DNA from: Carnimonas nigrificans ATCC BAA-78
GTDB taxonomy: Bacteria > Pseudomonadota > Gammaproteobacteria > Pseudomonadales > Halomonadaceae
Assembly: GCF_000526695.1 (NCBI RefSeq)
Contig: NZ_JAGO01000011.1
Span: 434,001-498,000, forward strand
Length of the DNA: 64,000 nucleotides
Direction of reading: 5' to 3'
The position numbers and the translations under genes are program-made. Below the pieces are notes generated by a model. It was not told the DNA's origin. It did not search any database and saw only the letters and a list, made by a program, of their open reading frames with translations. Numbering within the stretch: the first letter of the stretch is position 1; every line of letters begins with the position of its first letter. Positions 1 through 8,853 of the stretch are shown one piece after another.

Positions 1-231
1 TACTCCGGTATCGCTCCGGCGATTATCGTGGCGGCGCTGGGTGTGCTGGCCGGGCAGCTTAAAGGCGCTCTGGTGGGGGTTGTCATAGGGGCTGTGGCTG
101 GCGGCGGAATCGCCTGTTTGCTGGCGCGCCGTTTTGGCCCCCAACCGCCGCAGTCGAGTGCTGCATCGGGGCAGTCAGGCAAACGCGGCTCTGGCGCTCA
201 CCGCGCGGTCCGCCAGGAACCTACCGTATAG
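1..231 (+). CDS. C-terminal fragment of an unidentified membrane protein
   Basis: The reading frame is open from base 1 and ends at a TAG at 229-231, so only the last 76 residues are in the window. The visible part starts YSGIAPAIIV and has two closely spaced hydrophobic, Gly/Ala-rich segments, consistent with one or two membrane helices. It ends in a basic, polar tail of about 30 residues rich in Ser, Gly and Arg that should lie outside the membrane. I do not recognise the family; small permeases of the AzlC or DUF441 kind were considered, but no diagnostic motif is present. A hairpin follows the stop. hrpA starts 170 bases downstream on the same strand. Confidence 0.45.
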   Translation, partial: YSGIAPAIIVAALGVLAGQLKGALVGVVIGAVAGGGIACLLARRFGPQPPQSSAASGQSGKRGSGAHRAVRQEPTV

Positions 232-268
232 CAATCAGGGCGATGCGGCTTGCATCGCGTTATTGCTG
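230..268 (+). terminator. Imperfect hairpin after the first gene
   Basis: GCGATGC (240-246) pairs with GCATCGC (252-258) around a five-base loop, and the flanking AGCAAT and ATTGCT can extend the stem. There is no T-run, so this could be a weak terminator or a 3-prime stabilising hairpin. Confidence 0.3.
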
Positions 269-401
269 AAACCGGCCGCCTGCATCAGTTTGTTGACTGG
301 TGGGGCGGCCTTGCTTATTGCCATGTATGGACGCGAGCCAGTGGCACAGGCCGTTTCATGCAGATCGTTACTTTCTTTTCTTGTGAGTTGCTGAGGTCGC
401 T

Positions 402-3400
402 TTGAGCGCATCCGATTTATCTCCTGCTTCTGGCAGTGAACACGACCAGCTTCGAGCACTAGGCAAGGCGCTCGATGAGGTAACACTTGCTGATGCCCAG
501 GCGCTTTCGGGGCGGCTGGCAAAGCTTGCCCAGCGCACGAAACGCGGTCAGCCGATTGACCGTGCGCTGAATGACATCCGGCAGCGTATCGCCAAGAGCA
601 AGGCGCAGGTGGCTGCCCGTGAAGCACGCACCTTCACCCTTGATTATCCTGAATCACTGCCGGTCAGCGGCAAGCGTGCAGACATTCTCAAGGCGCTCAA
701 CGAGCATCAGGTGATTGTGGTTGCCGGTGAAACCGGCTCGGGAAAAACTACCCAGCTACCCAAGCTGTGTCTTGAGTGCGGGCTGGGGCGGCGCGGCATT
801 ATTGGTCATACCCAGCCGCGTCGTCTGGCAGCGCGTTCGGTAGCGGCGCGTTTGGCGGAAGAGCTTGAAACGCCGCTCGGAGAGGGCGTCGGCTATCAGA
901 TGCGTTTCGCTGACAACACCAGCGCTGATACGCGTATCAAGCTGATGACCGACGGTATTCTGCTGGCCGAGACCCAGCATGATCCTGATCTGCTGCGCTA
1001 CGACGCGATCATCATTGATGAAGCACACGAGCGCAGTCTTAATATCGACTTCCTGTTGGGTTATCTCAAACAGCTCCTGGCGCGTCGTCGCGATCTCAAG
1101 CTGGTGATTACCTCGGCGACTATCGACCTGGAGCGCTTTGCTGACCACTTCGCTGTTGAGCGCGAAGGGAAACGTGTTCCCGCCCCTATCATCGAAGTGT
1201 CGGGGCGTACCTTTCCGGTGGAAACACGTTACCGTCCACTGGTGCGCAGCGGTGACGATGAGGACGATATCAGTGTGCAGGAAGGTATCCTGCGCGCCGT
1301 GGAAGAGATCGAACAGGCGGAGCGTGAGTTGGGCTTTGGCAGCGGCCCGCGGGATGTGCTGGTATTCCTGCCCGGCGAGCGCGAGATTCGTGAAACTGCC
1401 GATGTGCTGCGCCGCGCCCAACTGCGTCATACCGAAATACTGCCGCTCTATGCGCGACTCTCGGCGGCGGAGCAGAACCGCGTGTTTGCTGCCCATGCGG
1501 GGCGACGCATCGTGCTCTCGACCAACGTGGCGGAAACCTCGCTGACAGTGCCGGGCATTCGCTACGTTATCGACCCCGGGCTGGTGCGAATCAGTCGCTA
1601 TAGCTACCGCGCCAAGATTCAGCGGCTGCCGATTGAGCCGATCAGTCAGGCCAGTGCCGAACAGCGCAAGGGGCGCTGTGGTCGTGTGGCGGCGGGCCTG
1701 TGCATCCGGCTCTACAGCGAGGATGATTTTCTGGCGCGGCCCGCCTTTACCGATCCTGAAATCAAGCGCACCAATCTGGCGGCCGTCATTCTGTCGATGC
1801 TGGCGCTCAAGCTGGGGGATATCGGCGCTTTTCCATTTATCGAGCCACCGGATGAGCGCTTCGTGCGGGATGGCTTCCGTCTGCTGGAAGAACTGGGGGC
1901 GGTCGACAAGCAACGGATCACGTCGGTGGGGCGCCAGTTGGCGCGTTTTCCGGTCGATCCGCGTCTGGCACGCATGGTGCTGGCCGGTGGCGCCCAAGGA
2001 AGCCTGCGCGAAACGCTGATTGTGGTAAGTGCGCTGGCGGTGCAGGACCCCCGCGAGCGCCCTGCTGACAAGCGTCAGGCGGCGGATCAGGCGCACCGCG
2101 AGTGGGCTGATCCTGCGTCGGATTTCGCGGGCTGGATCAAGCTGTGGCAAGCCTTTGTCGCTGCCCGTGATGAACTCTCTTCCTCACAGCTACGGCGCTG
2201 GTGCCGGGAGCACTATCTCAACTATATGCGGTTGCGTGAATGGCACGACACCTATCGCCAGCTGCGCCAGCTAGCCCACGAACTCAAGCTGCCCGACAAC
2301 GAGCTGAAAGAAGAGATTGATTATCAGCGTTTGCACGCGGCGCTGCTCACCGGCCTGCTGTCAAACCTGGGGCTTAAGCAGGAGGCGCGTGAATATCTCG
2401 GTGCGCGCAACCGCCAGTTTGTGCTGCATCCGGCTTCATTTGTGGCGAAGAAAGCGCCCAAGTGGGTGATGGCCTTCGAGCTGGTCGAAACCACGCGCTT
2501 GTATGCGCGTGAAGTCGCGGCGATCAAGCCGGAGTGGATCGAAGCCGCAGCAGGCTCGTTAATCAAGCGCAGCCACGCCGAGCCTCACTGGGAAACCAAA
2601 CGGGGGCAAGTGGTGGCGCTTGAACAGGGCACCCTGTTCGGCTTGCCGATCTACGCCAAACGGCGGGTGGCCTATGGTCATATCAATCCGCAGGAGGCGC
2701 GCGAGATATTTATTCGCTCAGCGCTGGTAGAGGGACAATTAGCCACCAACGCGGCCTTTATGGAACATAATCAAGCGCTTATCGACGAAGTAGAGCAGCT
2801 TGAGGACAAGGTGCGGCGGCGCGATATTCTGGTGGATGAAGAGCAGCTTTACGACTTCTACGATCAGCGCCTGCCCGCCGATATTTACGACAGCCGCTCC
2901 TTTGACCGCTGGCGCAAGCAGCATGAACAGCTGGAGCCACGCTTCCTGTTCGTGGATAAAGAAGCGCTGATGGCGCGTGATGCCGAAGAAGTGACGCTGG
3001 CGCAATATCCTGAAAAACTGGCGGTTGGGCCGGTTGAGCTGCCGCTTGATTACCACTTCGCCCCTGGTACCCAGAATGACGGGGTGACCGTGACAGTGCC
3101 GGCCTTGATGCTCAATACGCTGCCCCGTGAACGTTTCGATTGGCTGGTGCCGGGGCTGCGGCGCGAAAAGGCCATCGCACTGTTGAAAGGCTTGCCCAAG
3201 CAGTACCGCCGCCAGATCGTTCCCATTCCTGATTGGGTGGATGCAGCCCTTGAAGCAATTGTGCCGGGCAGCGAGTCGATGGGGGTTGCGCTGGGCGAGT
3301 TTCTGCGGCGCAAGACAGGGCTGAAGGTTGACCCGCAGGTATGGGATGAGATCGAGCTGCCCGATCACCTGCGTACCAACTTCAAGGTGGTCGATGCGGC

Positions 3401-4370
3401 AGGTAAAACCCTGGGGCAGGGGCGTGATCTCGATCAACTGGTAGGCCGCTACCGCGATGCTGCACCGCAGACAGCCGCTGGCGCTTCTGCGGCGCATTCC
3501 GGTGAGCAGCAGGGGTTGAAGACGCTGCCCGAGACGCCGCTCGCTGAACAGGTGGAGCGGGAGCAGGCCGGTATCCGCATCACGCTCTACCCAGCGTTTG
3601 TCGATGAAGGCGATAGCATCGGTATCAAGTTTTATGATCACCCTGATGCAGCCGAGCGCAGCATGCGCCAAGGGGTAGCGCGGGCGGCAATGCTGGCGCT
3701 GCCCGAACAGCTTGGCTACTTTCGTCGCGACAAGCGGCTGGAGGCGCTGGCGGTGCTTTATACTCAGGTGGGCAGCAAGCGCGAGCTGATCAGCGATCTT
3801 GGCAATACCCTGTTTATCAACGCGTTTGCCTATGATCCCCTGCCGCGGTCGGCGTCTGAACTGCGTGCACGTCTGGATCACTCGCGCGGCCAGTTGGGTG
3901 AACTGGCTGACACCCTGATTGCCCGGACCGAAGCCGCGTTAAAAGGCGTGATAGCGCTGAAAAAGCAGTTGAAAAAAGCGCGTATCGGTCTGGACGTGGC
4001 GCGCAGCTATGCTGACGTCAAGAGCCAGTTGGCGCGTTTGGTCTATCCTGGCTTTATTGCCACGGCAGGAGAGTGGCTTGAGGAGTATCCGCGTTATATA
4101 GAAGCTGCTCGACTCAGGCTTGAGAAGGTAGCCCGCGAAACACGTCGCGATCAGTTGGCGATGGATGAAGTGACCGAGCTTGAGGCACGCCTCGATGCGC
4201 GTTTTGAGCGTGCGCGTCAGAGCGGCGTTACGCCCGCCTGGTTGCAGGAGTTCTTTTGGCAGTTGCAGGAGCTTCGGGTATCGCTGTTTGCCCAGCAGCT
4301 CGGCACCAAAGAGGCGGTATCCGTGAAGCGTCTTGAGCGGCGCTGGAAGGAGCTGAGCAGCGCACATTAA
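402..4370 (+). CDS. hrpA: ATP-dependent RNA helicase HrpA
   Basis: This is a 1322-residue DEAH-box helicase of the HrpA family, close to the roughly 1300 residues of the E. coli protein. In Enterobacteria HrpA acts in mRNA processing and on stalled ribosomes; that role is from family knowledge. Visible motifs are Walker A GETGSGKT at residues 109-116, DEAH at 206-209 and SAT soon after. The QRKGRCGR motif VI is near residue 425. After the helicase core come the HA2/OB-fold region and the long C-terminal extension typical of HrpA rather than HrpB. A TTG start at 402 is chosen because GAGG lies eight bases upstream and no ATG precedes the conserved N-terminus in frame. The gene stands alone, with 346 non-coding bases before mlaA. 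Confidence 0.95.
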   Translation: MSASDLSPASGSEHDQLRALGKALDEVTLADAQALSGRLAKLAQRTKRGQPIDRALNDIRQRIAKSKAQVAAREARTFTLDYPESLPVSGKRADILKALNEHQVIVVAGETGSGKTTQLPKLCLECGLGRRGIIGHTQPRRLAARSVAARLAEELETPLGEGVGYQMRFADNTSADTRIKLMTDGILLAETQHDPDLLRYDAIIIDEAHERSLNIDFLLGYLKQLLARRRDLKLVITSATIDLERFADHFAVEREGKRVPAPIIEVSGRTFPVETRYRPLVRSGDDEDDISVQEGILRAVEEIEQAERELGFGSGPRDVLVFLPGEREIRETADVLRRAQLRHTEILPLYARLSAAEQNRVFAAHAGRRIVLSTNVAETSLTVPGIRYVIDPGLVRISRYSYRAKIQRLPIEPISQASAEQRKGRCGRVAAGLCIRLYSEDDFLARPAFTDPEIKRTNLAAVILSMLALKLGDIGAFPFIEPPDERFVRDGFRLLEELGAVDKQRITSVGRQLARFPVDPRLARMVLAGGAQGSLRETLIVVSALAVQDPRERPADKRQAADQAHREWADPASDFAGWIKLWQAFVAARDELSSSQLRRWCREHYLNYMRLREWHDTYRQLRQLAHELKLPDNELKEEIDYQRLHAALLTGLLSNLGLKQEAREYLGARNRQFVLHPASFVAKKAPKWVMAFELVETTRLYAREVAAIKPEWIEAAAGSLIKRSHAEPHWETKRGQVVALEQGTLFGLPIYAKRRVAYGHINPQEAREIFIRSALVEGQLATNAAFMEHNQALIDEVEQLEDKVRRRDILVDEEQLYDFYDQRLPADIYDSRSFDRWRKQHEQLEPRFLFVDKEALMARDAEEVTLAQYPEKLAVGPVELPLDYHFAPGTQNDGVTVTVPALMLNTLPRERFDWLVPGLRREKAIALLKGLPKQYRRQIVPIPDWVDAALEAIVPGSESMGVALGEFLRRKTGLKVDPQVWDEIELPDHLRTNFKVVDAAGKTLGQGRDLDQLVGRYRDAAPQTAAGASAAHSGEQQGLKTLPETPLAEQVEREQAGIRITLYPAFVDEGDSIGIKFYDHPDAAERSMRQGVARAAMLALPEQLGYFRRDKRLEALAVLYTQVGSKRELISDLGNTLFINAFAYDPLPRSASELRARLDHSRGQLGELADTLIARTEAALKGVIALKKQLKKARIGLDVARSYADVKSQLARLVYPGFIATAGEWLEEYPRYIEAARLRLEKVARETRRDQLAMDEVTELEARLDARFERARQSGVTPAWLQEFFWQLQELRVSLFAQQLGTKEAVSVKRLERRWKELSSAH

Positions 4371-4716
4371 TTCACCCTGCCAGTGACGCGAGCACTGCAC
4401 GCCGTTATGGTAGGGGAATATCTGTTGAGGGTATGCGTACAGGGATCATGCCCACTTTATTCGCTGCGTTGTTAAAAGACGTCGGTGGGTTTGTCTTGCT
4501 CGTGTGTAAAGACGTGTGTAAAGAAAAGGCAGTCAAATGGCGCTGTGCTTGATATCATTGCGCTATTGTTCGATTAAAAGACTTGCGATTGATCGCCTGT
4601 TGAGCGGCTCAGCCTTGCTGAAGCGTGGTGCCTGTAGGTATCGGCACTAACGTGCAGTGGCGGTTCGTACAATATGGTGCAACGCAAGCCAGGCACTAAA
4701 TAGGGGATGTTCTTTC
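4371..4716. other. Intergenic region hrpA-mlaA
   Basis: No gene is seen here. It contains a perfect 12-bp tandem duplication (unit CGTGTGTAAAGA, 4501-4512 and 4513-4524) and is AT-richer than its surroundings, so it probably carries the mlaA promoter. No clear -35/-10 pair was identified. Confidence 0.5.
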
Positions 4717-5538
4717 ATGAAGGGACTACGCAATATTTCGGCGGCGGCGGCAACCGCCGTGGCCCTTAGCGGGTGTGCAGGCATGTACACTCAGGACGGT
4801 CAGCCCAATGACCCATGGGAAGGTTTCAACCGTGGCGTATTTGCATTCAACGATACCCTCGATCATTATGCCTTCCGTCCGGTGGCACGAGGCTACGATG
4901 CAGTAACGCCTGATCCGGTACAGGATGGTGTACGCAACTTCTTCGGCAACATCGGCGATGTAGGCACTACCGTCAACGGCGTGTTGCAGGGTAACCCGAT
5001 GATTGTCGGTACGTCGCTCTCCCGCGTGCTGCTGAATACCACGCTGGGTATCGGTGGTCTGCTTGACCCGGCATCGCGCCTGGGCATCGAGAAGCGTCAT
5101 GAAGACTTCGGCAAAACCTTTGCTGCGTGGGGCTTCAAGTCAGGCCCGTTCATGATGCTGCCGCTGCTTGGTCCTAGTACGGTACGTGACACCATGGGCT
5201 TGCCGGGTGACTGGTTCTCTGATGCGGTCACTTATATCGACAATAGCTACGCCCGCTGGGGGCTGCGTGCTGTCGATCTGGTGCAGGTGCGCGCTGATCT
5301 GCTGGATCAGGAAAAACTGATGCAGAACGGCGACCGCTACACCTTCATTCGTGATGCGTGGATGCAGCGCCGTCAGTTCGAAATCGACGGCAACAAGGTC
5401 ACCAATGATCCCTTTGCCGCAGGCGCTGACAGCGATGACTTCTCGGCACCTGAAGCAACAGGCGACGATGGTGCTGCTGCCAACGATAACGGCGGTTCCG
5501 GCTCTGCGGCTGCGCCAGAGGGTAGTACTGCACGCTAA
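4717..5538 (+). CDS. mlaA: MlaA outer-membrane lipoprotein (phospholipid retrograde transport)
   Basis: This is a 273-residue VacJ/MlaA family lipoprotein. With an outer-membrane porin it removes mislocalised phospholipids from the outer leaflet and passes them to periplasmic MlaC. The start at 4717 gives a lipoprotein signal peptide with lipobox LSGC and Cys20 as the lipidated residue. AGGGGAT lies about 10 bases upstream, whereas an in-frame upstream ATG at 4657 would bury the signal peptide. DPWEGFNRGVFAFND is the family's N-terminal signature. The C-terminal 40 residues are acidic and Ala/Gly/Ser-rich and probably disordered. The mlaFEDCB genes are not in this window, as is usual. A strong terminator follows. 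Confidence 0.94.
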   Translation: MKGLRNISAAAATAVALSGCAGMYTQDGQPNDPWEGFNRGVFAFNDTLDHYAFRPVARGYDAVTPDPVQDGVRNFFGNIGDVGTTVNGVLQGNPMIVGTSLSRVLLNTTLGIGGLLDPASRLGIEKRHEDFGKTFAAWGFKSGPFMMLPLLGPSTVRDTMGLPGDWFSDAVTYIDNSYARWGLRAVDLVQVRADLLDQEKLMQNGDRYTFIRDAWMQRRQFEIDGNKVTNDPFAAGADSDDFSAPEATGDDGAAANDNGGSGSAAAPEGSTAR

Positions 5539-5564
5539 CGCTGTTTGCCAGCGACAAGCCAATC

Positions 5565-5594
5565 AACCCGGGTGCTACGGCATCCGGGTTTTTA
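5565..5594 (+). terminator. Rho-independent terminator after mlaA
   Basis: AACCCGGGTGC pairs with GCATCCGGGTT (one G-T wobble) around a TACG tetraloop, and is followed by TTTT. It lies directly between mlaA and the MFS gene. Confidence 0.85.
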
Positions 5595-5612
5595 CTATTC
5601 ATGGGAGGTGGT

Positions 5613-6809
5613 GTGAGCACCATAAGTGCACGACGTTTAGCGCTGCTGGTGGCGGCCATCACGGCATTGGCACCTTTTGCCATTGACGCCTATTTGCCGG
5701 CAATGCCGAATATTGCCAGGCATATTGGCGAAAGTGTTCATCACACGTCCGTATCGGTGAGCGTTTTTCTGGCCGGCTTCGCCATTGGGCAGCTAGTGTT
5801 CGGCCCCATGTCCGACCGGCTTGGGCGACGCCCGGTGCTGATTGCAGGGCTGCTGCTGTTTATCGTGTCGTGCCTGGCGCTGATGTTCACTCATAGTCTG
5901 TCGGAGCTGTTCTTCTGGCGCTTTGTGCAAGCGCTGGGCGGTGGAGCCTGTGTGGTCAATTCGCCCGCTATTGTGCGTGACCGCTTTGCCGGCCCTGAAG
6001 CCGCCAGGGTATTGTCCACCATGGTGATGATCTTGCTGCTGGCACCCCTGGTGGCTCCGATGCTGGGGACCGCGCTGCTGTATCTGGGAGGCTGGCAGCT
6101 CATTTTCGGCTTTTTGATGTGCTACGCCATTGTCGTGTTGGCCATTGTGGTATTTGCCTTGCCGGAAACACGCGCCAGACCCGAGCACAAGCCCTCGGTG
6201 CTCGCCGTTGTCGGTCACTACCGGCAGGTAATAACCCATCGCGCGGCACTGGGTTACATGATGACCTGTGCGCTGTCGGTCGCGGCGATGTTCGCCTTTA
6301 TTACCAGCTCTCCCTATCTCTATCTGGAGTACTATCAGGTATCGCCAGCGGTTTATCCGTTCCTGTTTGGTGCCAACATCATCGTGATGGCCGGCTCCAA
6401 TCGCCTGAATATCAAGCTGCTTCATCATCATAAGCCGCGCCGCCTGCTGAAAATCGGCCTGTCGGTACAGCTGGTGGCTGCGCTATTGATGGTGGCGGTG
6501 GTAGCTACCGGAATGGATTCAGTACCAGTAATCATGGTGCTGGTGATGATGTTTGTTGGCACCGCAGGGTTGATTAACCCCAATGCGGTGTCGTCAATGC
6601 TCGACTACTTCCCTCACATGAGCGCCACTGCCAATGCGGTTATGGGCTGTCTACAGTTTTCCCTGGGAGCCGTAGCCGGGGCGATTATCAGCTCGCTCTC
6701 GGTGGAAGGCGCTGCCCCCATGGTCGTTACGATGTTGCTCTGTTCGGTGCTGGCCAACCTGTTGGTACGGTGGCTATCCGAGCGGCGCATGAAGCCTGCC
6801 TCTGTCTGA
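5613..6809 (+). CDS. Bcr/CflA family MFS drug exporter
   Basis: This is a 398-residue, 12-helix major facilitator protein of the Bcr/CflA (DHA1) group, drug:proton antiporters that export bicyclomycin, chloramphenicol or related compounds. The N-terminus reads TALAPFAIDAYLPAMP, the family hallmark with the acidic residue in helix 1. The MFS motif A follows as GPMSDRLGRRPVL. The GTG at 5613 is preferred because GGGAGG lies just upstream; an ATG four codons earlier would have no ribosome site. The mlaA terminator separates it from the preceding gene. The actual substrate cannot be told from the sequence. Confidence 0.85.
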   Translation: MSTISARRLALLVAAITALAPFAIDAYLPAMPNIARHIGESVHHTSVSVSVFLAGFAIGQLVFGPMSDRLGRRPVLIAGLLLFIVSCLALMFTHSLSELFFWRFVQALGGGACVVNSPAIVRDRFAGPEAARVLSTMVMILLLAPLVAPMLGTALLYLGGWQLIFGFLMCYAIVVLAIVVFALPETRARPEHKPSVLAVVGHYRQVITHRAALGYMMTCALSVAAMFAFITSSPYLYLEYYQVSPAVYPFLFGANIIVMAGSNRLNIKLLHHHKPRRLLKIGLSVQLVAALLMVAVVATGMDSVPVIMVLVMMFVGTAGLINPNAVSSMLDYFPHMSATANAVMGCLQFSLGAVAGAIISSLSVEGAAPMVVTMLLCSVLANLLVRWLSERRMKPASV

Positions 6810-6849
6810 CAAGGCAGAAGCAGCATAATCCGATAAGGAGATAATCGGA

Positions 6850-7998
6850 ATGGAACAGTCGAAGCGGCCCTCGCCATCGAGTGAGGGAGCGACACGAGAA
6901 ACACACTTACACCAGACATCAAAGGATACCGGTGCGAAGACCATGCCCTTTAATATGGTGCTGGCACTGGCATCGGTCTTTATCGTGTTTGGTGGATTAA
7001 AGCTGGGCAGCGATCTGATCATCCCGATCCTGCTAAGCCTGTTCTTTGCCATACTGTGCTCCCAGCCAGTGCGCTGGCTGAAAGGGCGCGGCTGGAACGT
7101 CATTCTCGCGGTCACGGTTGTATTGGTGATGGCGCTGCTGATGCTGGGCCTGATATCGCTGCTGATTGGCAGTCAGTTCACCCAGTTCAGCGAGCAGTGG
7201 CCGCGCTTCTCCGATCGGCTTAGCGAGCTGTATAACCAGGGGGTAGGCATTCTGGAAGGCTGGGGGCTGCCCATTGACCAGCAGGCCATCGTCGACAAGT
7301 TCGATCCGTCGCAGATGATGCACTATGTACCGGGATTGTTGAGCAGTGTGGGCGATACGCTGTCGCAGGCAGTAATTATTCTGGTGATGGCGGTCTTTAT
7401 GATATTCGAAATTATCGACCTGCCGACCAAGCTGCGCGCCGCGTTTACCCATGCCGATGGCCGAATCGAACGTGTTACCCAGTTTTCGGAAAGCCTGACG
7501 CGCTATCTGATCGTGAAGAGTGAAATCGGCCTGATCTGTGCCGTGGCTACGACCGTGGCGTGCTGGATTCTTGGCGTTCAGTTTGCGCTGATCTGGGGGG
7601 TATTGGCCTTCCTGCTTAACTTCATCCCCAATATCGGTGCGTTTCTGTCGGCCATTCCCCCTGTGATCATGGCGCTGGTGATGCCCGAAGTCGGGGTCAT
7701 GTCTGCGATCATTCTGGCGGTGGTGCTGGGGCTGGTGCACTTTATCAGCGGTAACGTGTTTGAACCTCATTTGATGGGGCAAGCGCTCGGGATTTCGTCT
7801 CTGATGGTCTTTCTCTCGTTGGTGGTATGGGGGTGGGTATTCGGCCCGGTAGGACTGCTGCTGTCGGTACCGCTCACCATGTCGCTCAAGATCCTGCTCG
7901 ATTGTCATCCCGATACGCGCTGGTTATCCGTGCTGATTGGGCCGGTCGAACAAGAGAAAAAAGCGAAGAGGGCAAAAAAGGTATATGAATCCCGATAA
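6850..7998 (+). CDS. AI-2E family transporter (TqsA/PerM-like membrane protein)
   Basis: This 382-residue integral membrane protein of the AI-2E transporter family has about eight predicted helices. Two N-terminal hairpins are followed by a soluble loop (about residues 115-160) and a C-terminal bundle with LNFIPNIGAFLSAIPP and a VFEPHLMG segment, both typical of the family. Family members include the AI-2 exporter TqsA, PerM and cation antiporters, so the substrate is open. A cytoplasmic N-terminal tail of about 30 polar residues precedes helix 1. AAGGAG lies nine bases before the ATG. It is 40 bases downstream of the MFS gene on the same strand and may be co-transcribed. A second paralogue lies at 49978-51039. 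Confidence 0.85.
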   Translation: MEQSKRPSPSSEGATRETHLHQTSKDTGAKTMPFNMVLALASVFIVFGGLKLGSDLIIPILLSLFFAILCSQPVRWLKGRGWNVILAVTVVLVMALLMLGLISLLIGSQFTQFSEQWPRFSDRLSELYNQGVGILEGWGLPIDQQAIVDKFDPSQMMHYVPGLLSSVGDTLSQAVIILVMAVFMIFEIIDLPTKLRAAFTHADGRIERVTQFSESLTRYLIVKSEIGLICAVATTVACWILGVQFALIWGVLAFLLNFIPNIGAFLSAIPPVIMALVMPEVGVMSAIILAVVLGLVHFISGNVFEPHLMGQALGISSLMVFLSLVVWGWVFGPVGLLLSVPLTMSLKILLDCHPDTRWLSVLIGPVEQEKKAKRAKKVYESR

Positions 7999-8129
7999 CG
8001 CTTTTTAAGGTGCGGTCGCTTGCTGGTCTTCTGCTGGTGGAGAGGGCAGCAGGTGCCGGTGGGCATCGCTTACCGGCACTTGCGCCGTGTATTGAACAAC
8101 ACCGCGGCGCTGGCCCTGATGCGGCAAAG

Positions 8130-8168
8130 AAAAAACCGAGCCGGAAAGACCGGGCTCGGTTTTTTTAG
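8130..8168 (+). terminator. Bidirectional terminator after the AI-2E gene
   Basis: An A-run and ACCGAGCC pair with GGCTCGGT and a T-run, giving a stem flanked by A and T tracts that can work on both strands. It ends the AI-2E transcript and lies beyond the dispersed repeat for minus-strand transcription from trxA. Confidence 0.85.
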
Positions 8169-8212
8169 TGGCGTTGCCCGCTCTTTCGAGGGGCAGGCAA
8201 GCGCGCTGATAA

Positions 8213-8345
8213 CCTGTTCAACGTCTGCCGCGTGTCGGCTCTACTGCCTTAAAAACAGGTTCGGATTGCTCATTTACACCGCGTAAACTCCGCGTCCTTG
8301 CCTGTTTTGGCCTTGCATAGCGCTAGCGCGAGATGTTGAGCAGGC
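8213..8345. repeat. Dispersed palindromic intergenic element, copy 1
   Basis: This element of about 133 bp has imperfect terminal inverted repeats: CCTGTTCAACGTCT at the left end and, inverted, CCTGCTCAACATCT at the right end. Its core reads GGTTCGGATTGCTCATTTAC followed by CGCGTAAACTCCGCGTCC. The reverse complement of 45027-45162 aligns with it along nearly its full length. It carries no open frame of its own and sits between a terminator and the 3-prime end of trxA. It resembles a REP/BIME or MITE-like element; I do not know a name for it. Confidence 0.8.
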
Positions 8346-8355
8346 TTCTGGAAGA

Positions 8356-8679
8356 TCAGGCGTTCTGATCAATAAACTGGGTCAGCTGAGCCTTGGACTG
8401 CGCGCCTACCAGTGAGGCGACCTTTTCACCATTCTTGAAGATGGTAACGGTGGGTACGCCGCGTACACCCTGCTGAGCAGCAATGTCGGCTGCGTCGTCA
8501 ACATTGATGCTGACCACTTTGAGGCTGTCGGCGCGTTCTTCTGCGATCTCTTCCACGACAGGTGCCATCATCTTGCAGGGGCCGCACCAGGGAGCCCAGA
8601 ATTTCAGCAGTACCGGTTTGTCAGAGCTGATAACTTCCTGTTCGAAGTTACTTTCAGTGACGTCCACATTATTGACCAT
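8356..8679 (-). CDS. trxA: Thioredoxin 1
   Basis: This 107-residue thioredoxin matches the E. coli length. The active site WCGPC is at residues 31-35 and the cis-proline is in GVPT. It reduces disulfides in ribonucleotide reductase, PAPS reductase and other cytoplasmic proteins using electrons from thioredoxin reductase. The internal ATG at 8679 is chosen over the ATG four codons upstream because GGAG lies six bases before it. The gene is monocistronic. Its 3-prime end abuts the dispersed palindromic repeat. Confidence 0.95.
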   Translation of the reverse strand: MVNNVDVTESNFEQEVISSDKPVLLKFWAPWCGPCKMMAPVVEEIAEERADSLKVVSINVDDAADIAAQQGVRGVPTVTIFKNGEKVASLVGAQSKAQLTQFIDQNA

Positions 8680-8853
8680 CGTAGTCTCCATATGTTGATT
8701 GCACTTCAGAAGCGAAGTGGCGCTAATGCCTCGATATTACCCATTGCGCCGCTAGCGGGCAAATTTCAGCTCGCTTTATGGCTCAGCGCTTTGGGAAGGT
8801 GCTGGCGCAGCCGTGAGCGGGGTTCGACGGCGTGAATGCGCCGGCAGGAGCGA

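Larger units (their letters stand above)
7999..8355. other. Intergenic region AI-2E gene - trxA
   Basis: This gap is accounted for by the bidirectional terminator (8130-8168) and the palindromic repeat (8213-8345). An 88-codon open frame crosses both structures and is not considered a gene. Confidence 0.7.

Noticed and set aside
756-2150. 464-codon open frame on the minus strand inside hrpA
   Set aside because: It lies wholly antisense to a clear helicase gene, has no recognisable domain or ribosome site, and its composition is that of a codon shadow in GC-rich DNA.
2739-3881. 380-codon minus-strand open frame inside hrpA
   Set aside because: Antisense shadow of hrpA; no family features.
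8020-8286. 88-codon open frame after the AI-2E gene
   Set aside because: It runs through a bidirectional terminator and the dispersed repeat, so it is not a plausible gene.
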